In this document: positions 33,975-42,029 of the stretch, in pieces
Layout of the letters: each line of letters opens with the position of its first letter
How positions within the stretch are numbered: the first letter of the stretch is position 1
DNA from: Halobacterium sp. KA-4
GTDB taxonomy: Archaea; Halobacteriota; Halobacteria; Halobacteriales; Halobacteriaceae
Assembly (NCBI RefSeq): GCF_021028995.1
Contig: NZ_JAJJZG010000013.1
Location: 35,934 to 99,933, forward strand
DNA length: 64,000 nt
Reading direction: 5' to 3'
The notes under the pieces: model-generated
The model's database searches: none
The model's input: the letters and a program-made list of their open reading frames with translations, nothing else
Told to the model about the DNA's origin: nothing
Made by a program: the position numbers and the translations under genes

Positions 33975-35330
33975 CTATTCCACCATATCCACTCGAACCT
34001 TCCCAGTGAGGAGGTCCTGCATCAGGCTGCGCTTGAGAGCTTGAAGTTCTTGTTTTGTCTCGCGCTCTTCTTTGATTTGCTCGTCCACCGTTTGTAGGGT
34101 GCTAACGATTTTTTGCTGCTCGTCAATTGGGGGGAGAGGGAGAAGGATACTGGAGTATTCGCTCGTATTGATGTTCTCCTGCGCACCCTGCCGGGTTATT
34201 CTGGCGACCCACCGGCTATAGTTGTCTGTCTGTGTGTAGTAGAACACGAACTCTGGGAGGACGCGACTTTCATCGAACTTGAACCGGATGAGGTAACCTG
34301 CATACGCTGCATCCGGATGATAGTCCCTGTAGAGGAATGTCTTCCCTACGGTTGCACCGGTTCTTGCAAACATGATGTCTCCCGGCTCTATCTCGTAACC
34401 TTCTGCCTTCTTAGGAGAAATGCTCGTAGGGTCGTCGTCTTTCAAGTGGCCTTCTTCGGAAATGTCGGTGATTCGGAGGTACCGAAGCTTCGCCTCGCTG
34501 AATTCCTCTGCACTCGCGTTTAGCCCATAAGACGAGGACTCCGAAAGCTCACCAAGACGTTCCGTGTCCCAGTCGGCGGGGATATCGCCTACGGTCGTTT
34601 GATCCATCCCAGTGCTAACGCCACCGGATTGCGCACCGAGATCCTCTGCAGCGAGAATCTCCTCGTGTTCACCATATCCATTATGGAACAAATCTTGGAG
34701 AAGTCCTGCTCGTAGCCCCTGAGTCTCCTGGATTATCCTATCCGTCTGCTGAATCTGCTTGTCTATCTTCGCGAGGATATCTGCAATGTGGCGCTGTTCT
34801 TCTAACGGTGGAACGGGCAGTTGAAGTTTCGTAAAGGACTGCTCTTTCACCCGCTTATGACTATTTGTGGATGAGGAGGAAGTGACTTTAGGATCACTCA
34901 TGAATCGGTAACTATCGAAATAGTAATTATAGAAGGCTAAACTCAATTCCTTCTTGGGTAGAAGAGGCCAATACTCAGTTGAGCAGATTGCTGGATAGTC
35001 GTGGTCATGACGGACTCTCCAAAACCGCCGTTTCCGTATATTTAATTTTGGAAACAGAATCGTGTCCTGGGGTACTTCGTATTTTTTACTCCCGATCTCC
35101 TCTACCCGCGTCTTTTCTGGTTCTCGGCCGGAATCGTACGCGGGCATGGAATAGAGTAGGACCTTAGAGCCTCTCTCGCGTTCCGAAGGGTCAAACGGGG
35201 TTTTCTGGATTTCGAAGAGGTTGTCAACCGTATTTATCTCCCAATCCTCCGGGAATGTAACACTCCTAGGGCCGAGTTGGACCTCTCGGTATTTTTCTGG
35301 ATGTCGTTCTGGAGTTATTACCTCACTCAT
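33975..35330 (-). CDS. hsdS: Type I restriction specificity subunit HsdS
   Basis: It encodes 451 aa with two target-recognition domains, each followed by a conserved helix. TRD1 ends in PPLEEQRHIADILAKIDKQIQQTD; TRD2 ends in LPLPPIDEQQKIVSTLQTVDEQIKEE. This two-TRD layout implies a bipartite asymmetric recognition site; the sequence recognised cannot be predicted by eye. The TRDs are more AT-rich than hsdM/hsdR, as usual for exchangeable parts. The start overlaps the hsdM stop by 4 bp. Confidence 0.95.
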   Translation of the reverse strand: MSEVITPERHPEKYREVQLGPRSVTFPEDWEINTVDNLFEIQKTPFDPSERERGSKVLLYSMPAYDSGREPEKTRVEEIGSKKYEVPQDTILFPKLNIRKRRFWRVRHDHDYPAICSTEYWPLLPKKELSLAFYNYYFDSYRFMSDPKVTSSSSTNSHKRVKEQSFTKLQLPVPPLEEQRHIADILAKIDKQIQQTDRIIQETQGLRAGLLQDLFHNGYGEHEEILAAEDLGAQSGGVSTGMDQTTVGDIPADWDTERLGELSESSSYGLNASAEEFSEAKLRYLRITDISEEGHLKDDDPTSISPKKAEGYEIEPGDIMFARTGATVGKTFLYRDYHPDAAYAGYLIRFKFDESRVLPEFVFYYTQTDNYSRWVARITRQGAQENINTSEYSSILLPLPPIDEQQKIVSTLQTVDEQIKEERETKQELQALKRSLMQDLLTGKVRVDMVE

Positions 35331-36889
35331 CGGTACTCTAGTTCCTCCATGTATGCATCCAGTTCTGCATTCGTCTCTTCGCGTTCAGCCTTCAACCGGT
35401 CCAACTCTTCGAGCTTTTCACGTACATCGATGGGTTCCTCGGGTTCGGTTGTGTCGACGTAGCGGGGGACGTTAAGGTTCCAGTCGTTCTCCTTAATCTC
35501 CTCCAAGTCGACGAGCCGACTGTGGTGGTCTTCTTCCCGCCCTATAAGGTGTGTTTCGGCGAGGTACTCGACCCCCTCGCTGGTGAGCTGGTTCTGATTC
35601 GAGAGGTCCTCGAACACGTGAATGCCAGATTCCCGGAGTTGCTGGTCCTCGGCATAGATGAACTGGACCTTGTTCTTGCGCTCCGCGGGCTTGTCCTTGT
35701 TCAGGACGAGGATGCACCCCGGTGACGACGTGTTGTAGAAGAGGTTCTCCGGGAGTGCGATGACCGCTTCCACGAGGTCGTCCTGCAATAGGGGCTTGCG
35801 AATTTTCTTCTCCGAACGCGAGCGGAATAGTACACCATTGTCCATCACTATGCCAGCCTTTCCGGTCTCCGATAGCGACGCGAGCATCAACTGGATCCAC
35901 GCCCAATCCCCACGGTTTGCAGGCGGGAGCCCGTACTCGAAGCGGTTGTACGGCTCGTTCTCCTGCACCCACTCCTTGTTCCATTTCTTCTGGTTCCACG
36001 GTGGGTTCGCGACCACGCGGTCGAACACTTCGAGTTCGTCGTGTTCAGTGACGAATTGCGGCTTCCGAATGGTGTCGCCTTTCTCGATGGTGGCGTCCTG
36101 GAGCTCGTGGAGGAGGACGTTCATTTGGCCGATGGCCCACGTATTCAGGTTCTTCTCCTGCCCATACAGGGAGATGTCGTCGCGGTCGCCGCCTTCCTCG
36201 TCGACGTGCTGGGCGGAGTAGATGAGCATGCCCGCAGACCCACACGCCGGGTCGTAGACGCGGTCACCGGGCTCGGGGTCGACACACTCGACGAGGAGCT
36301 GGACGACCTCGCGGGGGGTGTAGAACTCGCCGCCCTTCTTTCCGGCGTCGTCAGCGAACTGCCGAATGAGATACTCGTAAGCGCGCCCGAAGATGTCGGG
36401 GTCGTCGAGGTCGGAATTCCGGTAGCGGTGCTTGTCGAAGTGCGTCACCAACTCTTCGAGAGTCGAGTCCGCCAGACGCTCCTTGTCGTTGAAGTCGACC
36501 GTCGTGAGCACGCGGTCGGCGATTGCGTCGTTCTCGTCCTCGACGGCCTCCAATGCCTTGTTGAGGGTAGCGCCGATGTCGGAGCTCTGGGCGGTGATGT
36601 GATTCCAGCGAGCGCGCTCGGGCACCCAGAACTCCTCGTGGAGGTCACGGTCGTTCCGGACCGTCTCCTCGTCGACGTCGTACTCCTCGGCGATCTCCTC
36701 GGTCTCCTCGTCGAAACGGTCGTTGATGCGCTTCAGAAACAGTAGTCCAAAAATGTAGTTCTTGTAGTCCGCCGCGTCAATGCTGCCCCGGAGAATATCG
36801 GCCGCCTCCCAGAGGTGAGATTCGAGAGTGTCCAAATCGAGGGTTTCGCCGTCGGCGTAGTAGCGAAGATCCTCGTTTTCTGCAGCCAT
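35327..36889 (-). CDS. hsdM: Type I DNA methyltransferase HsdM (N6-adenine)
   Basis: I placed the start at ATG 36,889 (520 aa); a GTG 21 bp upstream is possible. The N-terminal helical domain begins LESHLWEAADILRGSIDAADYKNYIFGLLFLKR (in parts). The SAM site is YDPACGSAGMLIYSA, and the catalytic motif IV is VANPPWNQKKW (NPPW, N6-adenine type). It also has GGEFYTPREVVQLLV, conserved in HsdM. It methylates the site set by HsdS and is needed for both protection and restriction. The EVE-nuclease gene lies ~88 bp upstream on the same strand. Confidence 0.96.
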   Translation of the reverse strand: MAAENEDLRYYADGETLDLDTLESHLWEAADILRGSIDAADYKNYIFGLLFLKRINDRFDEETEEIAEEYDVDEETVRNDRDLHEEFWVPERARWNHITAQSSDIGATLNKALEAVEDENDAIADRVLTTVDFNDKERLADSTLEELVTHFDKHRYRNSDLDDPDIFGRAYEYLIRQFADDAGKKGGEFYTPREVVQLLVECVDPEPGDRVYDPACGSAGMLIYSAQHVDEEGGDRDDISLYGQEKNLNTWAIGQMNVLLHELQDATIEKGDTIRKPQFVTEHDELEVFDRVVANPPWNQKKWNKEWVQENEPYNRFEYGLPPANRGDWAWIQLMLASLSETGKAGIVMDNGVLFRSRSEKKIRKPLLQDDLVEAVIALPENLFYNTSSPGCILVLNKDKPAERKNKVQFIYAEDQQLRESGIHVFEDLSNQNQLTSEGVEYLAETHLIGREEDHHSRLVDLEEIKENDWNLNVPRYVDTTEPEEPIDVREKLEELDRLKAEREETNAELDAYMEELEYR

Positions 36890-36976
36890 GTTCTCACCGT
36901 TGCCCGACACAGGTTTAGACCTTTCTGGAAGCGTCCCAGACAGATATGGGATACTTGTACTGGGCCAATAGGTGAA

Positions 36977-37999
36977 TTAGAATACGTTCTGGAGCGGGCC
37001 GGCGTCCTGAACCGTCTCGTAGGTTTCCTGAACGTCGTCGAACGAGAGGAACCCCAGGTCGCAGTGTTCAGCGTTCCCCAGCACCTTGTCGAAGGTCGGG
37101 CGCGTCATCTCTTTTCGGACCTTGTCTTCGTCGTTGCCGGGCGCGACGATGCGTATGTCGATAGCGATGTTCGGGACCTTCACCGCGAAGTCGGCCATTC
37201 GAAGAATCCCGCTGTAGATGCTGGTGGTACTCTCGACCTCGAAGAGCTTCGCGATGTGGTCGTCCTCCAGCCAAATCACGTCGACGTACTTAATGATGTC
37301 TGTCGCCGCCGAACTGAACCCCGGTAGCTGGAGCGACTCCACGCAGTTCTCTCCGAGGCGCTCGCCGTCGTACTCGCGGTTCTTGTCGTTTTTCGCGACG
37401 TACACGTCGTACCCGTGCCGGAGCCCGAGCTGAACGAGATAGTACTGAATCTCGGTGTGCTCGCGGGGAGTGTCGGTATCGTCGTCAGGTTTGGACGGTT
37501 TCTTCTCGCCACCGTCTTCCTCGGTCTGGAAGTCCTGGAACGCCTCCTCGATCGAGTTGTATTCTTGGAGGAGCGTGTTCCGGGCGTCGTTCGAGACCTC
37601 GACGAACCCACGGGGATACCAGCCTTCGGAGTACCCGAGGAGGCGGCCGATACGACGCCGGTCGAGCGTGATTCGTTTGTAATCCGTGATGGTGAAGAGG
37701 AAACTGCTCTCGGGTTCGCCCCAGGCTGCTTCGCCGACAGCATCGCTCTCGAAGGGAGTGCCGATGCGGCCGCTCGCGATGAACTCACCGTTGTTGTAGA
37801 ACAACACGACGTCGCCCGAGGACATATCTTCGAAGAAACTCCGCTTCTGTGGACCGTCCCCCGTCCCCCAGAGGCGAATCTTGTCCTCCCGCTGGAGGTC
37901 GTCGGGGGCGTCTTCCGGGACCGGAACCCGATTGTCGACGGTTTTGTTGAACTGGTCGATCCACTCCGGACCGACAGGCGCGAGATAGAGATTGTTCAT
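36977..37999 (-). CDS. EVE/PUA-like domain fused to a PD-(D/E)XK-like nuclease domain
   Basis: The 340-aa protein has two domains. Residues 1-~150 resemble EVE/YTH-like PUA folds (NLYLAPVGPEWIDQF, MSSGDVVLFYNNGEFIASGRIG), which bind modified bases. An acidic linker (EEDGGEKKPSKPDDDTDT) leads to a C-terminal domain (~185-330). This domain carries KYVDVIWLEDDHIAKLFEVESTTSIYSGILRM (in parts), whose Asp and Glu-x-Glu/Thr pattern recalls restriction-like nuclease folds, though the usual Lys is not evident. An EVE plus nuclease layout suggests a type IV, modification-dependent restriction enzyme that cuts phage DNA with altered bases. It heads the hsdMSR operon. Confidence 0.65.
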   Translation of the reverse strand: MNNLYLAPVGPEWIDQFNKTVDNRVPVPEDAPDDLQREDKIRLWGTGDGPQKRSFFEDMSSGDVVLFYNNGEFIASGRIGTPFESDAVGEAAWGEPESSFLFTITDYKRITLDRRRIGRLLGYSEGWYPRGFVEVSNDARNTLLQEYNSIEEAFQDFQTEEDGGEKKPSKPDDDTDTPREHTEIQYYLVQLGLRHGYDVYVAKNDKNREYDGERLGENCVESLQLPGFSSAATDIIKYVDVIWLEDDHIAKLFEVESTTSIYSGILRMADFAVKVPNIAIDIRIVAPGNDEDKVRKEMTRPTFDKVLGNAEHCDLGFLSFDDVQETYETVQDAGPLQNVF

Positions 38000-38073
38000 A
38001 TTATTCGACTATTCACGAGGCAACTGCTTGAAAATACTGGACAAGAAACCAGTAGGGGACTACCGAGACTGGC

Positions 38074-38262
38074 TCAGTACTGCGGTTCGAACGCCATCGC
38101 CTTGCTGTCGAACGAGTACTGGTCGATGTCGTGCTTCTCGCAGACGTCCGTCAGGCGCTGGGGTTGGAGGTAGTCTTTCTCGATGAGGTGGTCGAACACT
38201 ACCGTCAGTTCGCCGTCGTCGACGCTGGTGACAATGGCGAGGTCGGGGTCGTCGTAGCCGGG
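38074..38262 (-). pseudogene. C-terminal gene fragment, family not recognised
   Basis: A 62-codon stretch ends at TGA 38,074. It contains DDPDLAIVTSVDDGELTVVF and HLIEKDYLQPQRLTDVCEKH, plainly haloarchaeal coding composition (acidic, GC-rich). It has no start codon and is preceded in frame by TAA (38,263-38,265), so it is the tail of a lost gene. The sequence composition changes just beyond, near 38,265, a likely recombination joint. Confidence 0.5.
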
Positions 38263-38370
38263 TTAGGCGGCACTCTTCCCTAACTGGAGTTCTGTATGAT
38301 TTGGGTACGGCAGTGTGTTCGAATCCCGGTCGTTCTCACCGATTCCAGCTTGCACTTGCCGTTACTGATC

Positions 38371-38625
38371 TCATCGGTGGGGTTCGACTGGTTTGGTCGA
38401 GGTGTTTCCTGGATACCACCATACGGTGCTTCGACTGCCGACTTTTTTCGATTTCAGGAATCCCTCGCTTTCGAGTTGGTCTAATCGACTTAACAAGCCT
38501 CGCCTGCCGATATCGAGTTGGTCTGCGACTTCGGAGGCTGTCAAGACTGGGTCCCCGGATTGCTCGAAGACTTGGAGGATTTCTTTGTCGGAGACATCGG
38601 GCGGCCGCCCGGGGCCATTTTCCAT
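38371..38625 (-). CDS. Small winged-helix DNA-binding protein
   Basis: The 84-aa protein is essentially one wHTH: SDKEILQVFEQSGDPVLTASEVADQLDIGRRGLLSRLDQLESEGFL (in parts), then the wing SKKVGSRSTVWWYPG. Similar small regulators occur throughout haloarchaeal mobile elements. It is divergent from the DUF7344-Cas4-TFB operon (110 bp away) and could regulate it. The 3' tail STKPVEPHR is short and basic. Confidence 0.75.
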   Translation of the reverse strand: MENGPGRPPDVSDKEILQVFEQSGDPVLTASEVADQLDIGRRGLLSRLDQLESEGFLKSKKVGSRSTVWWYPGNTSTKPVEPHR

Positions 38626-38735
38626 TAGACTTAGTTGGCCGTGTCACATCTGTTATGAATTTGCTCCCACGAGGGAGTTAATACGGCTGAGGCCCATACC
38701 TCCACCACGGAAAATACACAAAACCAACAAATGCC

Positions 38736-39137
38736 ATGGCTCACGACACCAACAACAGACTCTCCGAACTCTATCACTGCCTCCGTGCCGACCGCCGCCG
38801 GCAAGTAATCAAACACCTCGAACAGACCACCGAGGACGCCGTTTCCGTTCGAAGCCTCGCACGTTCCATCGCAGCCAACGAAGAGGGCGTTCCTACAGCG
38901 AACGCGACCGGGGAACCCTACCGGAATGCGTACAATGCACTTTCCCAGACTCATCTTCGAACACTAGCGGCTGCGGATATCATCATCTACGACCCAAAGC
39001 GTCAGACCACAAAGCGTGGGTCGAGTTTTGAGATCGCTGCTCTCCTCATCGATATTGACACTCCCACCGTCGAACTCTTCTCCAAATCTGACGGGACCGA
39101 CCAATCACAGGAGTCTGAGGAACCCGACAATGACTGA
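38736..39137 (+). CDS. DUF7344-type winged-helix protein
   Basis: The 133-aa protein begins with LSELYHCLRADRRRQVIKHLEQ, and has SVRSLARSIAANE, YRNAYNALSQTHLRTLAAADIIIYD and a C-terminal beta-rich part. This is the haloarchaeal DUF7344 pattern of a transcription regulator-like wHTH. The tail is Ser/Glu/Asp-rich. The next gene starts 33 bp downstream; the four genes 38,736-41,988 run together on the plus strand. Confidence 0.8.
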   Translation: MAHDTNNRLSELYHCLRADRRRQVIKHLEQTTEDAVSVRSLARSIAANEEGVPTANATGEPYRNAYNALSQTHLRTLAAADIIIYDPKRQTTKRGSSFEIAALLIDIDTPTVELFSKSDGTDQSQESEEPDND

Positions 39138-39169
39138 TAGAGCATCGTAGTCCCCGCCTTGTATCAAAC

Positions 39170-40288
39170 ATGGATGAACCAGAACATCTGGGGAACAGCG
39201 GCGATGTCCCTGCCCCGTCACACGCGGGAGAATCTCTCAGAGACGGTCTATTGAACCGGTTGACTCCAACCCAATTCACCGAGTGGCACCGGGAAGAGCA
39301 ATATGCGCAAAATATCGAGAATGGCACGCCATACTTCAACGGAACTGGCTATCAGCCAAGTGCCGAAAGACACAGCCCTAGCAAGCTTCTTCGCTGCCAC
39401 CGCCGCCAATTCTACAACGACTATAACGCCCCGGAGGAAAGCGCCGACCCGGACGGCATCTTCTGGGCCGGCTCCAAACTCGAAGAGGAACTTCTCTTTC
39501 CTTTCCTGAAACAGACTGCCGCAGAACTAGATTCCTACGTACGAAACTCTATCTGGATCGACTATTCGACCGACAGCCACGCGGGGCCAATTGAAATCAA
39601 GGGGAGTACCGATCCGGTTATTGTCGATGAAGACGCGACTCCTGTTCTCCCGACCGAAATCAAAACCAAGCGCACCCTCAAGACCCTCAACGAACCAAAC
39701 CGAACGCACCGCGCACAACTACATGCGTACCTCCTCGGCCTCTCGGAGAAATTCGAAATCGATCTCGACGTTGGCGTCTTGATCTACGTTAGCCGACAAT
39801 CTCTCGACATCGAAACGTTCCGTATCGACTTCGATGCGGCATTCTGGAACGAGACGGTCCTTGATTGGGCTGCCACCCATACTCAGTACCGGATTGACGA
39901 GGAGCTTCCGCCGGCCACGCCTGAGACGGACTGGGAATGTGAGTACTGCTCGTACCGAGAACGCTGCGGGAAAGGCTCGGCCCCTGCCGCTGATTATGGT
40001 GTTCGGGGGTTTGTACGGGAATTTGCCGGGTATCCCCCGGAAAAGATTGAGGAGTACTTGGAGAACAACCCTGAGGAGGAGCTCACGCCCGCACTCGCTG
40101 CCGAATACCCGGAATTGGCTGCTACATACGCAGTGCAACATTGGTCGTGCAACCGATGCGGGTCCAGTATCAACTGGAAGGAAGTGGAAGCCGCAGATGA
40201 ACCGCTCTGCCCCTGCTGTGCTGAAGACGACATTTTAACGCCGCTTACCCGGCCAGACCCGCAGAATATTGGAGAACCAAATGACTAG
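39170..40288 (+). CDS. Cas4/RecB-like PD-(D/E)XK nuclease with C-terminal zinc ribbon
   Basis: The 372-aa protein carries nuclease motifs in order: a first Cys in LLRCHRRQFYNDYNAP, then IKGSTDPVIVD (Asp), PTEIKTKR (Glu-x-Lys near residue 163), QLHAYLLGL (the RecB QxxxY motif), and the C-terminal cluster WECEYCSYRERCGKG. With the first Cys this makes the four-Cys Fe-S site of Cas4. Past the Cas4-like part, ~100 extra residues include a zinc ribbon (WSCNRCGSSINW ... PLCPCCAEDD). No CRISPR array or other cas gene is present here, so this is a stand-alone nuclease of a mobile element. It overlaps the TFB gene by 8 bp. Confidence 0.82.
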   Translation: MDEPEHLGNSGDVPAPSHAGESLRDGLLNRLTPTQFTEWHREEQYAQNIENGTPYFNGTGYQPSAERHSPSKLLRCHRRQFYNDYNAPEESADPDGIFWAGSKLEEELLFPFLKQTAAELDSYVRNSIWIDYSTDSHAGPIEIKGSTDPVIVDEDATPVLPTEIKTKRTLKTLNEPNRTHRAQLHAYLLGLSEKFEIDLDVGVLIYVSRQSLDIETFRIDFDAAFWNETVLDWAATHTQYRIDEELPPATPETDWECEYCSYRERCGKGSAPAADYGVRGFVREFAGYPPEKIEEYLENNPEEELTPALAAEYPELAATYAVQHWSCNRCGSSINWKEVEAADEPLCPCCAEDDILTPLTRPDPQNIGEPND

Positions 40289-41066
40289 CACAAACCAAGT
40301 AAGCAAATCTAACTCTGATTGCCCGCTCTGTGGAAGCGAGTCATCAGTCCATCCAGAATATTCTCTAAAAGGCGTATGCGCCAACTGTGGGTTTGTAACC
40401 GATAACGACGTGGAACAGCACACTCAGTCCCAAGAGATTCTCGCTGAATCTGGTACAGAGCTAGACTCTTGGAAAGATTACTCGCCGATTCACAACGCGA
40501 CTGAAAAGCGATTCACAGCTGCGATTGATATTCAAAACCAAGTTGGAGACGATCTGGGACTCGACGCCCAGGCACGCATCCGTTGTGCTGAGCTACTCGG
40601 ACAGGGAGTGGTTGAAGGAATCACTGATGGCCGAAGTACGGACTCCGTCTCATTGGCAGCCCTCTACTGGGGCGAACGTCAAGCCGATCAACCAGTCCCT
40701 ATCTCGGTAATTGCAAATATCAGCGGAACCCCTCGCTCTGATCTCACGAAAGCCATTAACACACTCCAGAACTCTCTCGGCATTCCAGCGACTCCCACAC
40801 AGCCAGTTGACTATGTCCCGTATCTCTCCCGCCAATTAAATATAGAATACAAAGAGAAAGTCGCTCTCGTAGAGCTTCTTCGTCGGGTCGAAGCAGACCG
40901 GGATAGTTGTGGAAGTAACCCAGTAGGAGTTGTAGCGGCGGGGGCTTATCACATACTGGAGGGGGAGCGAACACAGGCAGAGATCTGCCAGGTGGCGGGC
41001 GTTTCGACTGAGACACTGCGGGTCCGATTATCTGAATTACAGGAGCTGAGTCGAAATGTCGACTGA
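40281..41066 (+). CDS. TFB-like transcription initiation factor (element-encoded)
   Basis: It encodes 261 aa from ATG 40,281. The N-terminal zinc ribbon (SDCPLCGSESSVHPE ... GVCANCGFVTDND) is that of TFB/TFIIB. Two cyclin-like repeats follow (AARIR-like QARIRCAELLGQGVVE, SLAALYWGERQADQPV, then VALVELLRRVEADRDS and GVVAAGAYHILEGERTQAEICQVAGVS, seen in parts). It is shorter than typical chromosomal TFB (~300-320 aa); the B-finger/linker region is reduced. It may redirect RNA polymerase to the element's own promoters. The stop lies inside the serine recombinase gene (11-bp overlap). Confidence 0.82.
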   Translation: MTSTNQVSKSNSDCPLCGSESSVHPEYSLKGVCANCGFVTDNDVEQHTQSQEILAESGTELDSWKDYSPIHNATEKRFTAAIDIQNQVGDDLGLDAQARIRCAELLGQGVVEGITDGRSTDSVSLAALYWGERQADQPVPISVIANISGTPRSDLTKAINTLQNSLGIPATPTQPVDYVPYLSRQLNIEYKEKVALVELLRRVEADRDSCGSNPVGVVAAGAYHILEGERTQAEICQVAGVSTETLRVRLSELQELSRNVD

Positions 41067-41988
41067 GATCAGCCCTCGTGTGACGGATGAAGAAGACAGC
41101 GAAGCGTCTACAGTTGCGATATATGCCCGTACCTCGTCGAAGAGCCAGCAGTTCGGATACTCGTTAGACGAGCAGGTTCGCCAATGCGTTGAGCACAGTG
41201 AGCTCCGCGGTTGGACTGTCCAGTTTATTTACCGTGATGAGGCTGAGAGTGGGAAAGACACTGACCGGCCGATGTTCCAGAAGATGATGTCCGGTGCGAA
41301 GCAGCGGTGGTTTGACGTCATCATGTTTTGGAAGCTCGACCGGTTCTCGCGAAGCCTAATGCATGCGGTCCAGTTGGAAGCAGACCTTCGCGAATCAGAT
41401 GTAGGGCTGTTTAGTGTCACAGAGCAGATTGATACGACATCGGCTGCTGGCCGGTTCAATTTCCGGAATATCGCAAGTGCAGCTGAATTCGAGCGGGATA
41501 TGATCCAGCAGCGTACTCAGATGGGGTTACAAGCGCTTGCAATGGACCACAAGTGGCCGAATGACCGTCCGCCCCTTGGATACACAAAATTACCTGACGG
41601 CAGGCTCTCAATCGACTCAGAAGAAGCGGATCTAATTCAGGAGATATTCCGGTCCTACCTTGGTGAGCGATCAATGCCAGCAGTTGCTGGAGCTTTGAAC
41701 GACAGAGAGGTCCCCACAAAGGCAGGTAATCAGTGGTGCCCCCGTGCTGTGGGGGATGTTCTCCGAAACGAACTCTACACCGGTCAGTACTCGGTTGGAG
41801 ACCTCACTGAGTACGTCGACGAGTATCGAATCATCCCGGATGAGCTGTTCGAAGAAGTGACCGATATTCGACTGCGTTTTCAGACGGAATCTATGGCTCG
41901 CGAGAAGATGCAGCCTTCCCGGAAGCAGCGCATTATTGATGGGGTGATCGAACGCTACTCCGAATTCCTGAAGGAAGAATCGAGATAG
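41056..41988 (+). CDS. Serine recombinase (resolvase-type)
   Basis: This is a 310-aa protein. The catalytic resolvase domain begins VAIYARTSSKSQQFGYSLDEQ, with the nucleophile Ser in RTSS (~residue 27). FWKLDRFSRSLMHAV carries the conserved Arg residues, and AEFERDMIQQRTQMGLQALA is the long helix E. A recombinase domain follows (RPPLGYTKLPDGRLSID, EIFRSYLGERSMPAVAGALND, NELYTGQYSV), but the protein ends before the zinc ribbon/coiled coil of large integrases. It overlaps the TFB gene and closes the operon; it could move or invert element DNA. Confidence 0.9.
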   Translation: MSTEISPRVTDEEDSEASTVAIYARTSSKSQQFGYSLDEQVRQCVEHSELRGWTVQFIYRDEAESGKDTDRPMFQKMMSGAKQRWFDVIMFWKLDRFSRSLMHAVQLEADLRESDVGLFSVTEQIDTTSAAGRFNFRNIASAAEFERDMIQQRTQMGLQALAMDHKWPNDRPPLGYTKLPDGRLSIDSEEADLIQEIFRSYLGERSMPAVAGALNDREVPTKAGNQWCPRAVGDVLRNELYTGQYSVGDLTEYVDEYRIIPDELFEEVTDIRLRFQTESMAREKMQPSRKQRIIDGVIERYSEFLKEESR

Positions 41989-42029
41989 CTGTTGCTACCG
42001 GCTTTTGCACTCTACCCTAGGCTCGTGAA

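Noticed and set aside
39170..40288. CRISPR-Cas locus because of the Cas4-like gene
   Set aside because: No repeat-spacer array and no cas1/cas2 or effector gene in the window; Cas4-like nucleases are common in mobile elements.
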